NCBI GenBank assembly: GCA_003157745.1
Contig: PMKM01000092.1
Coordinates: 9,220-57,906, forward strand
Direction: 5' to 3'
Origin: Bryobacterales bacterium
Lineage (GTDB): Bacteria > Acidobacteriota > Terriglobia > Bryobacterales > Bryobacteraceae
Length of the DNA stretch: 48,687 nt
The position numbers were made by a program, and so were the translations under genes. A model generated the notes under the pieces. The model was given only the letters and a program-made list of their open reading frames with translations, made no database searches and was not told the DNA's origin. Positions 20,652 to 29,703 of this stretch are shown here, in pieces (position 1 is the stretch's first letter; every line of letters starts with the position of its first letter).

Positions 20652-21872
20652 CTACTGCTTCGACGCCGTTTGGTTCGCGATGAGCAGTTGTTCTACCTTT
20701 GCAATGAACTCCTCTTTCTGCTTCTTGTAAAGCTCTCCGCTGCCTGGTCTCGGAAACCCGGCGTGTACGAACTTCACCAGCCCATCTCGGCCGACGAAGA
20801 ACGTGGTGGGCCAGGAGTCCCAGTCAGCGGCCTGCGGCAACTTATCCTTGGCCGTACTCGTCTCGCCGCCCAACAGAACGCTGTACTTGGTCCCGTACTC
20901 CTTTATCAGCGTCTTCAACCGCACCGGATCCGCTAGTTGTTCGGCCTCTTCGAAATCGAGCGCGACCACCTCCAACCCCTGAGCGTGGTACTTGTCGTAG
21001 AGAGCCGGGAGAAACGCGTCCTCGTCGTGGCAGTTCGGGCACCAACTGCCCGTGATATTGACTAGCAGAACCTTGCCCCGAAAACGCTCGTCCGTATTAG
21101 AGACAATCTTGCCGTTTAAATCCGGAAAGCTGAACGTGAACGGTTTCGTGGGATCAACGACGCGCGTGTGCTGGTCGGCATCGGTCGGCAGATCCAGGCC
21201 TTTCGCCCGCGCCTGGTCCGGCCGCACCGCGCTGATCAGACCCTCGTGGTGCTGTCCCTTCAATTCTACCGCCAGCGTTCCATCGCTTTCCGGCGTGACA
21301 ACTACCAGTGCCGGACGCCCGCCCGAGAAATGGCTTAGCACGAACTTACCGTCCTGATAACTTCCCGTAAGCGTCCCGGTATCGCCATCCACGCGAAGAA
21401 TCGCTCCGCTAACTTCCGCGCCGTGTTGTTGTATGACAAACTGCCACGCCTTTTCGTTGTGCTTGCGGCTGCTGACACCTTCCAGGTACCAAAGGCCCGA
21501 AATATCGGGGGCTTTGACCTTCGATGGAGTTCGGGGCGCTGCGCGAACCGCGTGGATCGGCAACGGCTTGCCGCGTGTGCTGTACTCGCCGTCGAGAACG
21601 CCGTCCTTCAATGTAGCTTTCAATACCGATGCGTAAGTGTCGAAGCTTAGAACCAGCGAACCGTTCTCGAGCCTACCCCCGGTCGAGTTCTCGTGTTCGT
21701 CTCCATTGAAAAACCAGCCTTTGATATTGCTGCCATCGCCGGCGAATTCGATTTTGAACGGAATCTCGGTTCCGTTCAAGTTGAGTGTCGCATTCCAGAG
21801 ACCCGCCAGGGTCTCCGACCAGGCCGCCGGCGCGGACGCCAGAACGGCTGCCAATAATAGTCGTCTCGTCAT
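20652..21872 (-). CDS. Exported thioredoxin-fold (TlpA/AhpC-TSA-like) protein with N-terminal beta-domains
   Basis: This encodes 406 residues with AAGGAG upstream of the ATG and a signal peptide (MTRRLLLAAVLASAPAAWS). Residues about 20-110 and 122-215 look like two related beta-rich units; each begins with a (S/A)GLW(N/Y) pattern and carries a G-D-x-(G)-x-L-x-G-x-Y element. Residues about 243-395 are a thioredoxin fold with the redox motif WCPNC (Cys278, Cys281) and a cis-proline region SWPTTFFVGRDG. TlpA-like proteins reduce disulfides in the periplasm, for example in cytochrome or copper-protein assembly. It is the third gene of a minus-strand unit after a TonB receptor and a small exported protein, so its partner may be an imported molecule or a surface protein. 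The exact substrate is unknown. Confidence 0.8.
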   Translation of the reverse strand: MTRRLLLAAVLASAPAAWSETLAGLWNATLNLNGTEIPFKIEFAGDGSNIKGWFFNGDEHENSTGGRLENGSLVLSFDTYASVLKATLKDGVLDGEYSTRGKPLPIHAVRAAPRTPSKVKAPDISGLWYLEGVSSRKHNEKAWQFVIQQHGAEVSGAILRVDGDTGTLTGSYQDGKFVLSHFSGGRPALVVVTPESDGTLAVELKGQHHEGLISAVRPDQARAKGLDLPTDADQHTRVVDPTKPFTFSFPDLNGKIVSNTDERFRGKVLLVNITGSWCPNCHDEDAFLPALYDKYHAQGLEVVALDFEEAEQLADPVRLKTLIKEYGTKYSVLLGGETSTAKDKLPQAADWDSWPTTFFVGRDGLVKFVHAGFPRPGSGELYKKQKEEFIAKVEQLLIANQTASKQ

Positions 21873-21917
21873 TCTCTTTCTCCTTGAGTGCTCAACTGTG
21901 TTATACGTACGCCGCCA

Positions 21918-22406
21918 TTAGTTTTTCACCGGCTCGGCGTGCGGGTCCAATTCGGTCAGCGGACGATCCCAATGAACTAATGTCAGCCGCCAGCGTTGCT
22001 GCTCTTCCTTGTGGAACGTCTCCTGATCGGGAAACAGCGTTTTGGCGATACCGCGTGCCTTGGTTCGTGCCGCTGCGTCCTTGTAGTAGATCAGTACCCG
22101 CAGGTCCCAGCGCTCGCTCTCGCCCACGTGTCCCCCGCCCTTCTGGACTATGTACTTAGTGACAAGTCCTTCCTTCTTTTCCTGGTCTAAAATGGCGATC
22201 TGGTACTTCCTGAAGATCGCGTACCACTCGTCGAAATAGCCCCACTGCGTTGTATAGACCCATTCGACGATGGGCGGCGCTTCGGCCGCTGCCGGCTGGG
22301 ACGGCGCGTCCTGTGCGAAGACCGGGCGGACAGCGCCGAAGCCGGCTAGCGCGGCGCAGAATGCCAAAGATGTGAACAGGCGTTTCGATGTCAAGTGAAT
22401 CCTCAT
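21918..22406 (-). CDS. Small exported protein of unknown function
   Basis: This encodes 162 residues with AAGGAGAG upstream of the ATG. A signal peptide spans about residues 1-31 (LFTSLAFCAALAGFG...VFAQ), followed by a short Ala/Pro-rich linker. The mature domain contains WVYTTQWGYFDEWYAIFRK and WDLRVLIYYKDAAA. It looks like one small alpha/beta domain, possibly a ferredoxin-like dimeric barrel; this is a shape guess. I recognise no named family or catalytic motif and see no cysteine in the mature part. It starts 24 bp after the TonB receptor stop and lies 45 bp before the thioredoxin-fold gene, so the three are probably one operon. Confidence 0.7.
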   Translation of the reverse strand: MRIHLTSKRLFTSLAFCAALAGFGAVRPVFAQDAPSQPAAAEAPPIVEWVYTTQWGYFDEWYAIFRKYQIAILDQEKKEGLVTKYIVQKGGGHVGESERWDLRVLIYYKDAAARTKARGIAKTLFPDQETFHKEEQQRWRLTLVHWDRPLTELDPHAEPVKN

Positions 22407-22430
22407 TGACTACTCTCCTTAAGAGGCGGG

Positions 22431-25400
22431 TTAGAACGTGAATCGCGCACCAAGTTGGATTAGTCGCGCGTTGTTGATCTGGCTCGTGATCTTGCCAAAG
22501 GTCGGGCTTGTGTAAGATGCGTTGGGATTGCCGAAGTACGGGGTGTTCGTCGCATTCAGCGCCTCAGCGCGGAACTGGGCCTTCACGAGCTCGCCTACGG
22601 CGAAGCTCTTGAATGCGGACACATCCCAGTTGAACAATTGCGGACCGCGAACGGTGAGGAACGGGTTTATGTCGCCAAAAGTGAACTGCGCCGCCTGTGA
22701 GAAGGCCGCCGGGTTGAACCAATCGTTCAGCCGGGATATAGTTGAGCCTGTCGTTGCCGCCGGCAGGCCGGTCGCGTTCGGGCGTTGCAAGCTGGCGCCA
22801 ATCACACTGTTATTGTTCGGCTGCGTCACGTCCAGCGGGAATCCGGTCTGCGCGATGCCGACCGCGTTGGCCGACCACCCGCCTGCAATCGCGTTCAGCA
22901 GGCGTCCGCTTCTCAGGAATGGCTTCCCTCTGCCGAACGGAAGTTCATAGGTAAGTGCAGTCGTGAACCCGTTCGGTGCGTCTTGCGTGGAGAGACTCTG
23001 CTCGGCGCTCTTATTGTACGCGTTTTGCGCACCGGACAAGGAACTGATCTGCGCCGCGCCTGCCGTACTCACACCGAGTACGTTCGATTCGTTGCGCGAC
23101 CACGTATAGGATGCCAGCACACTGAGACCCTTCGAGAAGCGCCGCTGCGCCCTGAAATAGCCGGCGTAGTAATACGCCAGGCCGGTATCGGAGTTGTAGA
23201 GCGCGACAGACGTGTACTGCGGATAGGGCAGCAGGAGTTGAGCCTGGCTCACCGTCGCCGTTCCGACAGTGCCCACGCCGCCATTGTTATAGAGCGGGTT
23301 TGCAATCTTTTGCGTGAGCGCCGGACCAAGCGATAGATAAAAGGGGGCTGAGCTGATCGATATTCAGACCGCTCTCGTTTAGGTGGAGCGAGTGAGAACC
23401 TAGCAGGCCCAAGGTGAACACGAAGTTACCCCGTGTCTGCCGTTGTACTTCGAGCGAGTATTCCTGCACATATCCGGCCGATTGCGACTTATTGGCAAAC
23501 ACGGTGATCGCCTGGCCGACGCCGGAGAGCCCCCCCAGCGTATTACCCGTCGGTTGCAACAGTCCGTTCGGATACGGATTCGAGAGGGAGTCGGCCGGAT
23601 GGAAGTTCCCGTCGGTGGAGGTCACGATGGATGTCGTCTGTGAGTACCCGGCAGTGTTTTGGAAACTGAAGAACCCCGGCGCCCAGTAAATGCCGTATCC
23701 GCCGCGGAGTACCGTCTTATCGTTGATTGAATATGCGAAGCCGAGGCGCGGCGCCGGCTTGGCGGCAAGCGGGTTGCCGGTTTGCGTCGGATTGCCGCTC
23801 ACGCCGGCGTATTCCACCTGGCCGGGAATCTGCAGCCCCGAGACATTCTGCTGAAGCGGGTTTGCCACAGTCGGATTGAATCCGGCGATCAACTTGTTAT
23901 TCGCTTCCTGCACACCCGATTCGTGCTCGAACCGGAGGCCGAAGTTCAAAGTTAGTCTGGGCTTGATGCGAAAGTCGTCTTGTACGAACTCGCCGTAGTA
24001 CCGCACAAAGTCGTTGAATGGAGTAACGAGGCCCATGCTGCCGCTGGTGGGATAGCCGAGCAGCAGCGTCGCCAGATCCGCTCCTGTTCCCGTTGTCGAG
24101 ACTTGCGGCGTGGCGCGCGTGAAGACATCGGTGAAACCCAGGCTGGTCGGACCGACGGCGGGCGTGCCAAAGTCGTGCAGCGTGCGGAAGTCGAAGCCCG
24201 CTTTCACTGTATGCCGTCCCAGGAACTTCGATATCGTCGCATTGAACGACCGCCCGTAGAAGACGTCGCGCGTGGTCGTGCCGCCGCCGTAGCTGGCGAG
24301 CGTTCCCATGGTGATTGCGGGAAACGCCGCGTCCGGCGTTTCGGCAGCGAGCGATGCTGGAAGCCCCAGCGTGGTCAGATCGAGGCCGGCGCTGGTTGTC
24401 GGATAGTTCGTCGAAAAGAAGCGATTGAATCCCCAGCGCGCAGTCAGTACCGTGGTGGGACTCAGCGTCGCGGTGACGTTCGCCTGTGTGGCATCGATTC
24501 TGCGGAACAGCAGGCTCTGCGTAGGCGATCCAGCGTTCCCAAAGGTCGGAGGAGCGTTCGTCTCGCCCGTCTTCTGGTGCACATAGGAGGCCGAGGCGGT
24601 CAGCCGGCTGCCGAACTGCTGGTCTCCTTTGAACGTGTATTGGTCGCCGCGATTCGGATAACCGCCCGTGTAATTGAAGTTAGTCGCTCCATAGTAAGCT
24701 GTGGCCGAGTTAGGGAGCGGGTAGTAGGACGCCAGCTTTCGTCCCGCTGTGCTAAGTTGGCTTTGCGGAATGATGTTTCCTGCGAACGGCGTACGCGCTC
24801 CCGTCGAGGTGGTGCTAAGTGGATCGTAGATGGTCTGCAGCCCCCCCTTGGCGGCATAACTCTGGGAGAAATTGCCCGCGCGTTCGAGTGCGGTCGGTAC
24901 GGAAAGCACGGTATCGCCGCCGTCCTGTTGCCGGTATGCTTCGGTTGCCACGAAGAAGAATGTCTTGTTGTGCCCGTTGTAGACCTTGGGAAGCACGACC
25001 GGCCCGCCCAACGAAGCTGCCCAATCCCGGAATGGCTGGGCCGCGACGGGCTGGCCTGCTGCATTCGAGAAGAAGTTGTTGGCCAGCCAGTCCGTCTGGC
25101 GAATGTGCCCCACCGCGCTCCCGTGTATGTCGTTGCCGCCCGACCGCAGCAGCGAATTGAAGGTTCCGCCGCCGGTGCGGGACGCTTCGGCGTCGTATGT
25201 GCTGGCCTGCAGTTTTACTTCCTGGACCGCTTCCGGCGAGGGCACGAACACCGCCCGGTTGTTCGAGTCCGCGATTGAGATCCCATCCACCAGCACGTTA
25301 TTGGTGCGCACCGGCCCGCCCGCGATCGAGACCTGGGAATTTGCGTTCTGATCCTGCATGCGGCCCATTTTCGGGTTGGCCACGAACATTACCGTTTGCG

Positions 25401-25857
25401 CCAGTTTGCCGGCGAAGAAGGAATTGCGCCCGAGAGTCGGCAGGTCGGTGATTACCTGGCTGTCAAGCACTTGGCCGGTCGACGCCTCGCCTGTCTGCAG
25501 CAGTGGCGCTTCGGCGGTGACGTTTACCTGCTCGGTGACCTTACCCAATTCCAGCCGAAGGTCCACCGTCGTCGCGCTTTGCGTCGTAATTGCGACATCT
25601 TTACGTTCCAGGCGCTTGAATCCCGCGGCCTCGACATTCACTGTGTACGTGCCAGGCGTCACGGCCGTGAAGACGTATTCGCCTTGATCGTTGGTAATGG
25701 TCGCCCGGGTCACCTGTGTGGCGTCGCCGGTGATCGTGATCCTGGCCACCGCGGAGGCCGCGCCGTCCGGATCCGTGATGCGGCCGCGCAGTGAGCCCTG
25801 GAAGGTCTGGGCAGATACCAGACCGGACAAAGCAACAGCAAAAGCAAATGCTCTCAT
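22431..25857 (-). pseudogene. Oar-type TonB-dependent receptor, frameshifted
   Basis: The ATG at 25857 has GGAG just upstream and begins a signal peptide (MRAFAFAVALSGLVSAQ). A CarboxypepD_reg-like domain (LRGRITDPDGAASAVARI), a plug (VLVDGISIADSNNRAVF) and a long barrel follow. The first frame ends at 23287, after 856 residues. The barrel resumes in another frame and runs to the stop at 22431, ending in aromatic ARFTF. The switch lies in the run of C5T4 on the minus strand (plus 23339-23347): removing one base restores ...SPLYLSLGPALTQ... and a receptor of about 1141 residues. No other lesion is seen, so this is a recent mutation, a sequence error or a switchable tract. It heads a probable operon with the next two minus-strand genes. 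Confidence 0.85.
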
Positions 25858-26270
25858 AAGGTCTCCTTTCAATTCTCGATACTGGCTGGAACCGGTTTGT
25901 TCTATTGAAGCCCCGAGTCCGAAACTCTCGAGAGCATGGACTCTACCGGCAACCGAACTGGAGACACGACCACCGGTCTCCCGATTGCAAAACTCTGTTG
26001 GAGGAGGAAAACCAGGCGATGCCTGGCGTGTGAGATCGAAGGCTACAGACGACAACAACAGGCGGGAAATTCAGAACTGCGGGTGGACGCAAATGCGGAA
26101 GACCGGCGCACAGCCAAGACCGAGACCGGCGCGAACGATGTCGCCGCCGCACCGGAACCTGCATGGAATTCGCAACTCATGCCGACTACTCCTGTTCTAC
26201 TGGACTGGAAGACCCTCGTTCGAGAGACCTGAATCAGAACATGACAGCAACGTCTTCTTTAGATAGTCCA
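25858..26270. promoter_or_regulatory. 413-bp leader of the frameshifted TonB receptor
   Basis: No gene is supported here, although the receptor frame stays open upstream to 26058. Two symmetric elements stand out. One is CTCTCGAGAG (25928-25937), a perfect palindrome. The other is GTCCA-N9-TGGAC (26266-26284) with CTATATAG at its centre, which overlaps the stop codon of the upstream gene ending at 26271. The latter sits in an AT-rich patch and could be an operator or promoter for the receptor operon. Confidence 0.4.
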
Positions 26271-26786
26271 CTATATAGATGGACAAGATAATATTTCGCC
26301 TGGACTTGTCAAGGGGTTTCGAAGCGGATCGGTGGAAAACTCTTCCGCGCTATGATCGCTCTCGCCTGCCGCCGCGGCTTCCGTCACCCTGGGAGCCGCG
26401 CCGGAAGCGATCGCAGCCACCACGGTCGCAGCGCCAGTTCGGTTCAACTGCAGCGGCAGCACTCCGGTCGCACCCGCCTGAATGGCTCCGGCCGGCACCT
26501 GCAAAACTTGGAAGCCCGGCGACGAGACCGTCACCAGGTAGGGACCGGCTGGCAAATTCCGTAACCAATACTCGCCGACCTTGGATGCGACCGTAGCGTA
26601 TGCACGGCCGGAAGCCATGTTCTGAGCCTTGACTACGGCCCACGAAATCGCCGCGCCGGATTGGTCGAACACCACGCCGCGGATTCCGCCGTGCATCGCC
26701 TTCGCTTCCACCGTGCCGGCAAGCGACGCAAGAATGAGGAGCGCCACGATAGCCCGCACGAACCCGTTGGTTGTTTTTGGATCCAT
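26271..26786 (-). CDS. Exported orphan carboxypeptidase-regulatory-like domain protein
   Basis: This encodes 171 residues from the ATG at 26786; GGGAG abuts this ATG with no spacer, so an upstream ATG (26852) remains possible. A hydrophobic export segment (VRAIVALLILASLAGTVEA) precedes one beta-sandwich (about residues 32-110) with IRGVVFDQSGAAISWAVVKA and GEYWLRNLPAGPYLVTVSSPGF. This is the same domain that begins the Oar-type receptors nearby. Here it is followed only by an Ala-rich, low-complexity tail and a stop; no plug or barrel follows. It may be a stand-alone surface or periplasmic domain or the remnant of a lost receptor. It lies upstream of, and on the same strand as, the frameshifted receptor. 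Confidence 0.62.
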   Translation of the reverse strand: MDPKTTNGFVRAIVALLILASLAGTVEAKAMHGGIRGVVFDQSGAAISWAVVKAQNMASGRAYATVASKVGEYWLRNLPAGPYLVTVSSPGFQVLQVPAGAIQAGATGVLPLQLNRTGAATVVAAIASGAAPRVTEAAAAGESDHSAEEFSTDPLRNPLTSPGEILSCPSI

Positions 26787-27161
26787 CTCCCTTAATTTTC
26801 CAGCCGTTGAATACTTCCTTTTCGCACGGCGCTTCGCGCTGGTCCCTCGCATCGCAAAGCCGCCGAGAAGCGTGCTATTCGCTATAGCAGAGGCAGGAAT
26901 GGCGCCGGCACAGGAGACTCAAGCGTTCGCTTCCGCGGACCGGAAACTTGCGCGCCCAGCTACGTTTCAAAAGTAAACTAATATATACCCTAGCGACAAT
27001 TAGACATTATCATCGCCACGCCCGAAATGCAAGCCTCTTGTGCCGGTCGATCCGGCCCGGCAAGTTGTGGGGCTCGCCCCGCGTTGCCGGACAATCTCCG
27101 CCCATTGCCGCGCTTCGCCCGGCTGGGGGATACTGGTCACGAGCTAGCAGTCTCCGTTCGG
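26787..27161. promoter_or_regulatory. 375-bp divergent region before the exopolysaccharide locus
   Basis: I see no gene here. An AT-rich island (about 26965-27012) contains ACTAATATATACCC and a loose CTAAT-N16-ATTAG dyad, the likely promoter zone for the glycosyltransferase gene at 27162 and perhaps for the minus-strand gene at 26786. The remaining sequence is ordinary GC-rich DNA. Confidence 0.35.
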
Positions 27162-28370
27162 ATGCGAATCCTCTTTCTCTCGCCGCGCCTGTGCCTGCCA
27201 CTATTGACGGGCGCCAGAATCCGCGAGTATTATCTTGCGCGCGCGTTGGCGCTCCATGCCGACGTCACTTATGTGAGTTTCATTCAGCCCGGTTTTCCGG
27301 AGCCTGGCGGCGGCGATCTCGATTTCTTTCGGGAAGTGGTGCTGGTGCCGCTGCTCGGACGCTATGGTTTGCGGAAAATCGTGCGCGGCCTGCTGGGACG
27401 CCTCCCCTTGAGCGTGCTCAACTACACGACCGATGAAATGAAATCCGCGCTGGCCCAAGTCGCGGCGCGCGGCCGTTTCGATCTGGTTCACCTGGATAGC
27501 TGCCACATGGTCGAGTACGTGCCACTGATCGAGGACCTGTGGCAATGCCCGGCGCGCACGGTCTACGACTGGCACAACATCGAATCCGAGCTGATGCGGC
27601 GCTTTGCGGCCAACGTCGATTCGCTGCCCAAGCGGCTCTACGCCGATCTCACGGCAAGACGGCTGGCGCGCATCGAGAAGCGCATCCTCACAAGCGGCTT
27701 CGGGCACGTGGTCTGCAGCCAGCGGGAGAAAGAGATACTGCTCGATCTCGCTCCCGGCGCGCGCGTTTCCGTGATCGAAAACGGCGTGGACACCGAGCGA
27801 TTCGCCCCCGTCGAGGACGCCGCGCCGCGCCAACGCCTGGTCTACGTGGGAGCGATGGACTTCCATGCCAACATCGACGCGGCCTGCTGGTTCACGCATC
27901 AGGTGTGGCCCGCGGTACACCGCCAGTTTCCCGAATGGCGGTTGACTCTGATCGGGTCCAATCCGGCGGCCGCCGTGCGCGAACTGGCGCGCGAGCCGAG
28001 CGTCGAGGTTACCGGCACGGTTCCCGATGTGGCTCCCTACTATCGCGACGCGCTAGCGGCGATCGTACCGCTGCGCACCGGCGGCGGAACCCGGCTGAAG
28101 ATTCTCGAGGCCCTGGCGGCGGGCGTGCCGGTGGTTTCGAGCCCGCAGGGCGCCGAAGGCCTCGCGGTTACTCCGGGCGAAAACATCGAGATAGTCGGCG
28201 ACTCGAGCGGCTGGCTGGCGGCGCTGACGGCGATTGGGACCGCGCCCGGCTTATGGCGCGCGCGGTCCCACGCCGGCATCGCCCTGGCCCGCTCGCGCTA
28301 TGACTGGCGCCTGCTGGGCGAGCGGCTCTATGAAGAGTATCGTTCCTGGCTGGCAAGCGCGCCTGCATAG
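27162..28370 (+). CDS. Family 4 glycosyltransferase, PEP-CTERM/exosortase-associated type
   Basis: This encodes 402 residues. The ATG at 27162 (MRILFLSPRLCLPLLTGARI) matches the usual GT-B N-terminus; upstream in-frame codons are untypical and there is no strong ribosome site. The acceptor domain spans about 1-185. The nucleotide-sugar domain contains LVYVGAMDFHANIDAACWF and GGGTRLKILEALAAGVPVV, with the E-x7-E-like donor-binding region. The sequence resembles the sugar transferases found with exosortase loci (TIGR03087 type); this is my recognition, not a search. It is cytosolic and probably adds a sugar to a lipid-linked exopolysaccharide repeat. It converges on another glycosyltransferase, and the two coding ends overlap by 43 bp. 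Confidence 0.83.
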   Translation: MRILFLSPRLCLPLLTGARIREYYLARALALHADVTYVSFIQPGFPEPGGGDLDFFREVVLVPLLGRYGLRKIVRGLLGRLPLSVLNYTTDEMKSALAQVAARGRFDLVHLDSCHMVEYVPLIEDLWQCPARTVYDWHNIESELMRRFAANVDSLPKRLYADLTARRLARIEKRILTSGFGHVVCSQREKEILLDLAPGARVSVIENGVDTERFAPVEDAAPRQRLVYVGAMDFHANIDAACWFTHQVWPAVHRQFPEWRLTLIGSNPAAAVRELAREPSVEVTGTVPDVAPYYRDALAAIVPLRTGGGTRLKILEALAAGVPVVSSPQGAEGLAVTPGENIEIVGDSSGWLAALTAIGTAPGLWRARSHAGIALARSRYDWRLLGERLYEEYRSWLASAPA

Positions 28371-29485
28371 ATGGCGACCAGGCGCCGGGCGCGACCTTCG
28401 GGCGTGTGCCGGGTCAGCACCAGTTCGCAGGCGCGTGCGGCCAGTTCGCGCGCCAGAGTCTGGTTGCCCAGCAGTTCGCGCATTGCCCGGCACAGCGCAT
28501 CGGCATCATGCGGTGGAACCACGAGCGCGCTGGCGCGGTCGGTGACGATCTCTGGAATGCCTCCCACGGCCGTCGCCACGATTGGCACTCGCGCCGCCAT
28601 GGCTTCGAGCAGCGCATTCGGCGAACCTTCGGAAAACGACGAAAGCACCGCTACGTCGGCGATCCCGTAGTAGGGCTCCGCCGTCGGCACCTGGCCCGTC
28701 ATGGTGACCAGTTCGCCCAGGCCGAGCTGCCGGATCGCAGCCTCGATCCGCGGGCGCTCCGGCCCCTCGCCCACGATGAGCAGGTGCGCGTCTCTCTCCC
28801 CCTCGGCGGCCAAGTCGTGGAACCCTCGCAGCAACTCCAGGTGCCCTTTTTCCCGCGACAGGCGGCCGACGATCAGAATCACCCTTCGCCCGGCCGCGAT
28901 TCCCAGCCGGCCGCGCAACGCCGCCGACTCGGCAGCCGTGGCGGCTCCCCAACCCGGTTCTATGGCGTTGTGGACGATCTCAATGCGCCCGGCTGGGACG
29001 CCGTGCCGAATCAACTCGCGCCGGAACGGCTGGCTGACGGTCACTACTCGCGAGGCCACCCGCAACGACCAACGGTCCAGTTGGTTGTACACTCGCGCCC
29101 GCAAATCCGGCCACGTGTAGCCGTGATGAAACGCCACCCAGGCTGCCGACCGGTTGAGGCCGGTCTGGCGCAACAGAAAATGAGACTTCACCGCGTGGCT
29201 TTCTACCACGTCCGGCCGGAGACTGCGGCCGAGCGCCGCCAGCAAGCCGATTACCTTGCGATCGAAACGGCCGGATTCCGCAATCGGATAAACGGGAACC
29301 GGCACCTCGCTCGCCGCTTGCAGGAAAAGCTCGGGCTCGTCGGGGCGGTGAAAGGCGGCGATGGACATTTCGACCGGCGGATCGGTGCCGCCCGAGCTGG
29401 CCGCGCGGGCGAATTGCAGCAGGTTCTTTGCCGGTCCGGTGATGCTGGTAGCCTCAATAATGGCCAACACCTTGATCGATTTCAT
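28328..29485 (-). CDS. Family 4 glycosyltransferase
   Basis: This encodes 385 residues from the ATG at 29485 (MKSIKVLAIIEATSITGPAK), chosen because it begins the first GT-B beta strand. The C-terminal domain has VILIVGRLSREKGHLELLRG and SSFSEGSPNALLEAMAARVPIV, the classic GT4 donor-binding motifs. VGGIPEIV closes the site. It probably transfers a hexose during exopolysaccharide or glycolipid assembly. It is transcribed opposite to the flanking glycosyltransferase and shares a divergent region (29486-29703) with the barrel gene at 29704. Its last 14 codons overlap the end of the convergent gene in antisense. Confidence 0.85.
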   Translation of the reverse strand: MKSIKVLAIIEATSITGPAKNLLQFARAASSGGTDPPVEMSIAAFHRPDEPELFLQAASEVPVPVYPIAESGRFDRKVIGLLAALGRSLRPDVVESHAVKSHFLLRQTGLNRSAAWVAFHHGYTWPDLRARVYNQLDRWSLRVASRVVTVSQPFRRELIRHGVPAGRIEIVHNAIEPGWGAATAAESAALRGRLGIAAGRRVILIVGRLSREKGHLELLRGFHDLAAEGERDAHLLIVGEGPERPRIEAAIRQLGLGELVTMTGQVPTAEPYYGIADVAVLSSFSEGSPNALLEAMAARVPIVATAVGGIPEIVTDRASALVVPPHDADALCRAMRELLGNQTLARELAARACELVLTRHTPEGRARRLVAIYAGALASQERYSS

Positions 29486-29703
29486 CGCCACGCCGAGTTT
29501 ACCAAAAGCACGCGGCGCAAAGCGGCGCGGCGGAAGTCCGGCACCCACACCGATTCCATGGTTTGGCATTCCGCCATGCCAACGTACTATGATGTACTAC
29601 TGGATCGTACCGGTTGGGGTTGACTTGACAGGCCTGGGAGCCTCACGTCAGACTTTAGAGTACGATCGTTATCCGGATTCATGGCCGACAGGAGCGTGAA
29701 CAG

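Noticed and set aside
28406-29623. 405-residue plus-strand frame opposite the minus-strand GT4 gene
   Set aside because: The composition is shadow-like (Arg, His, Gln rich) and the opposite strand has all GT4 motifs.
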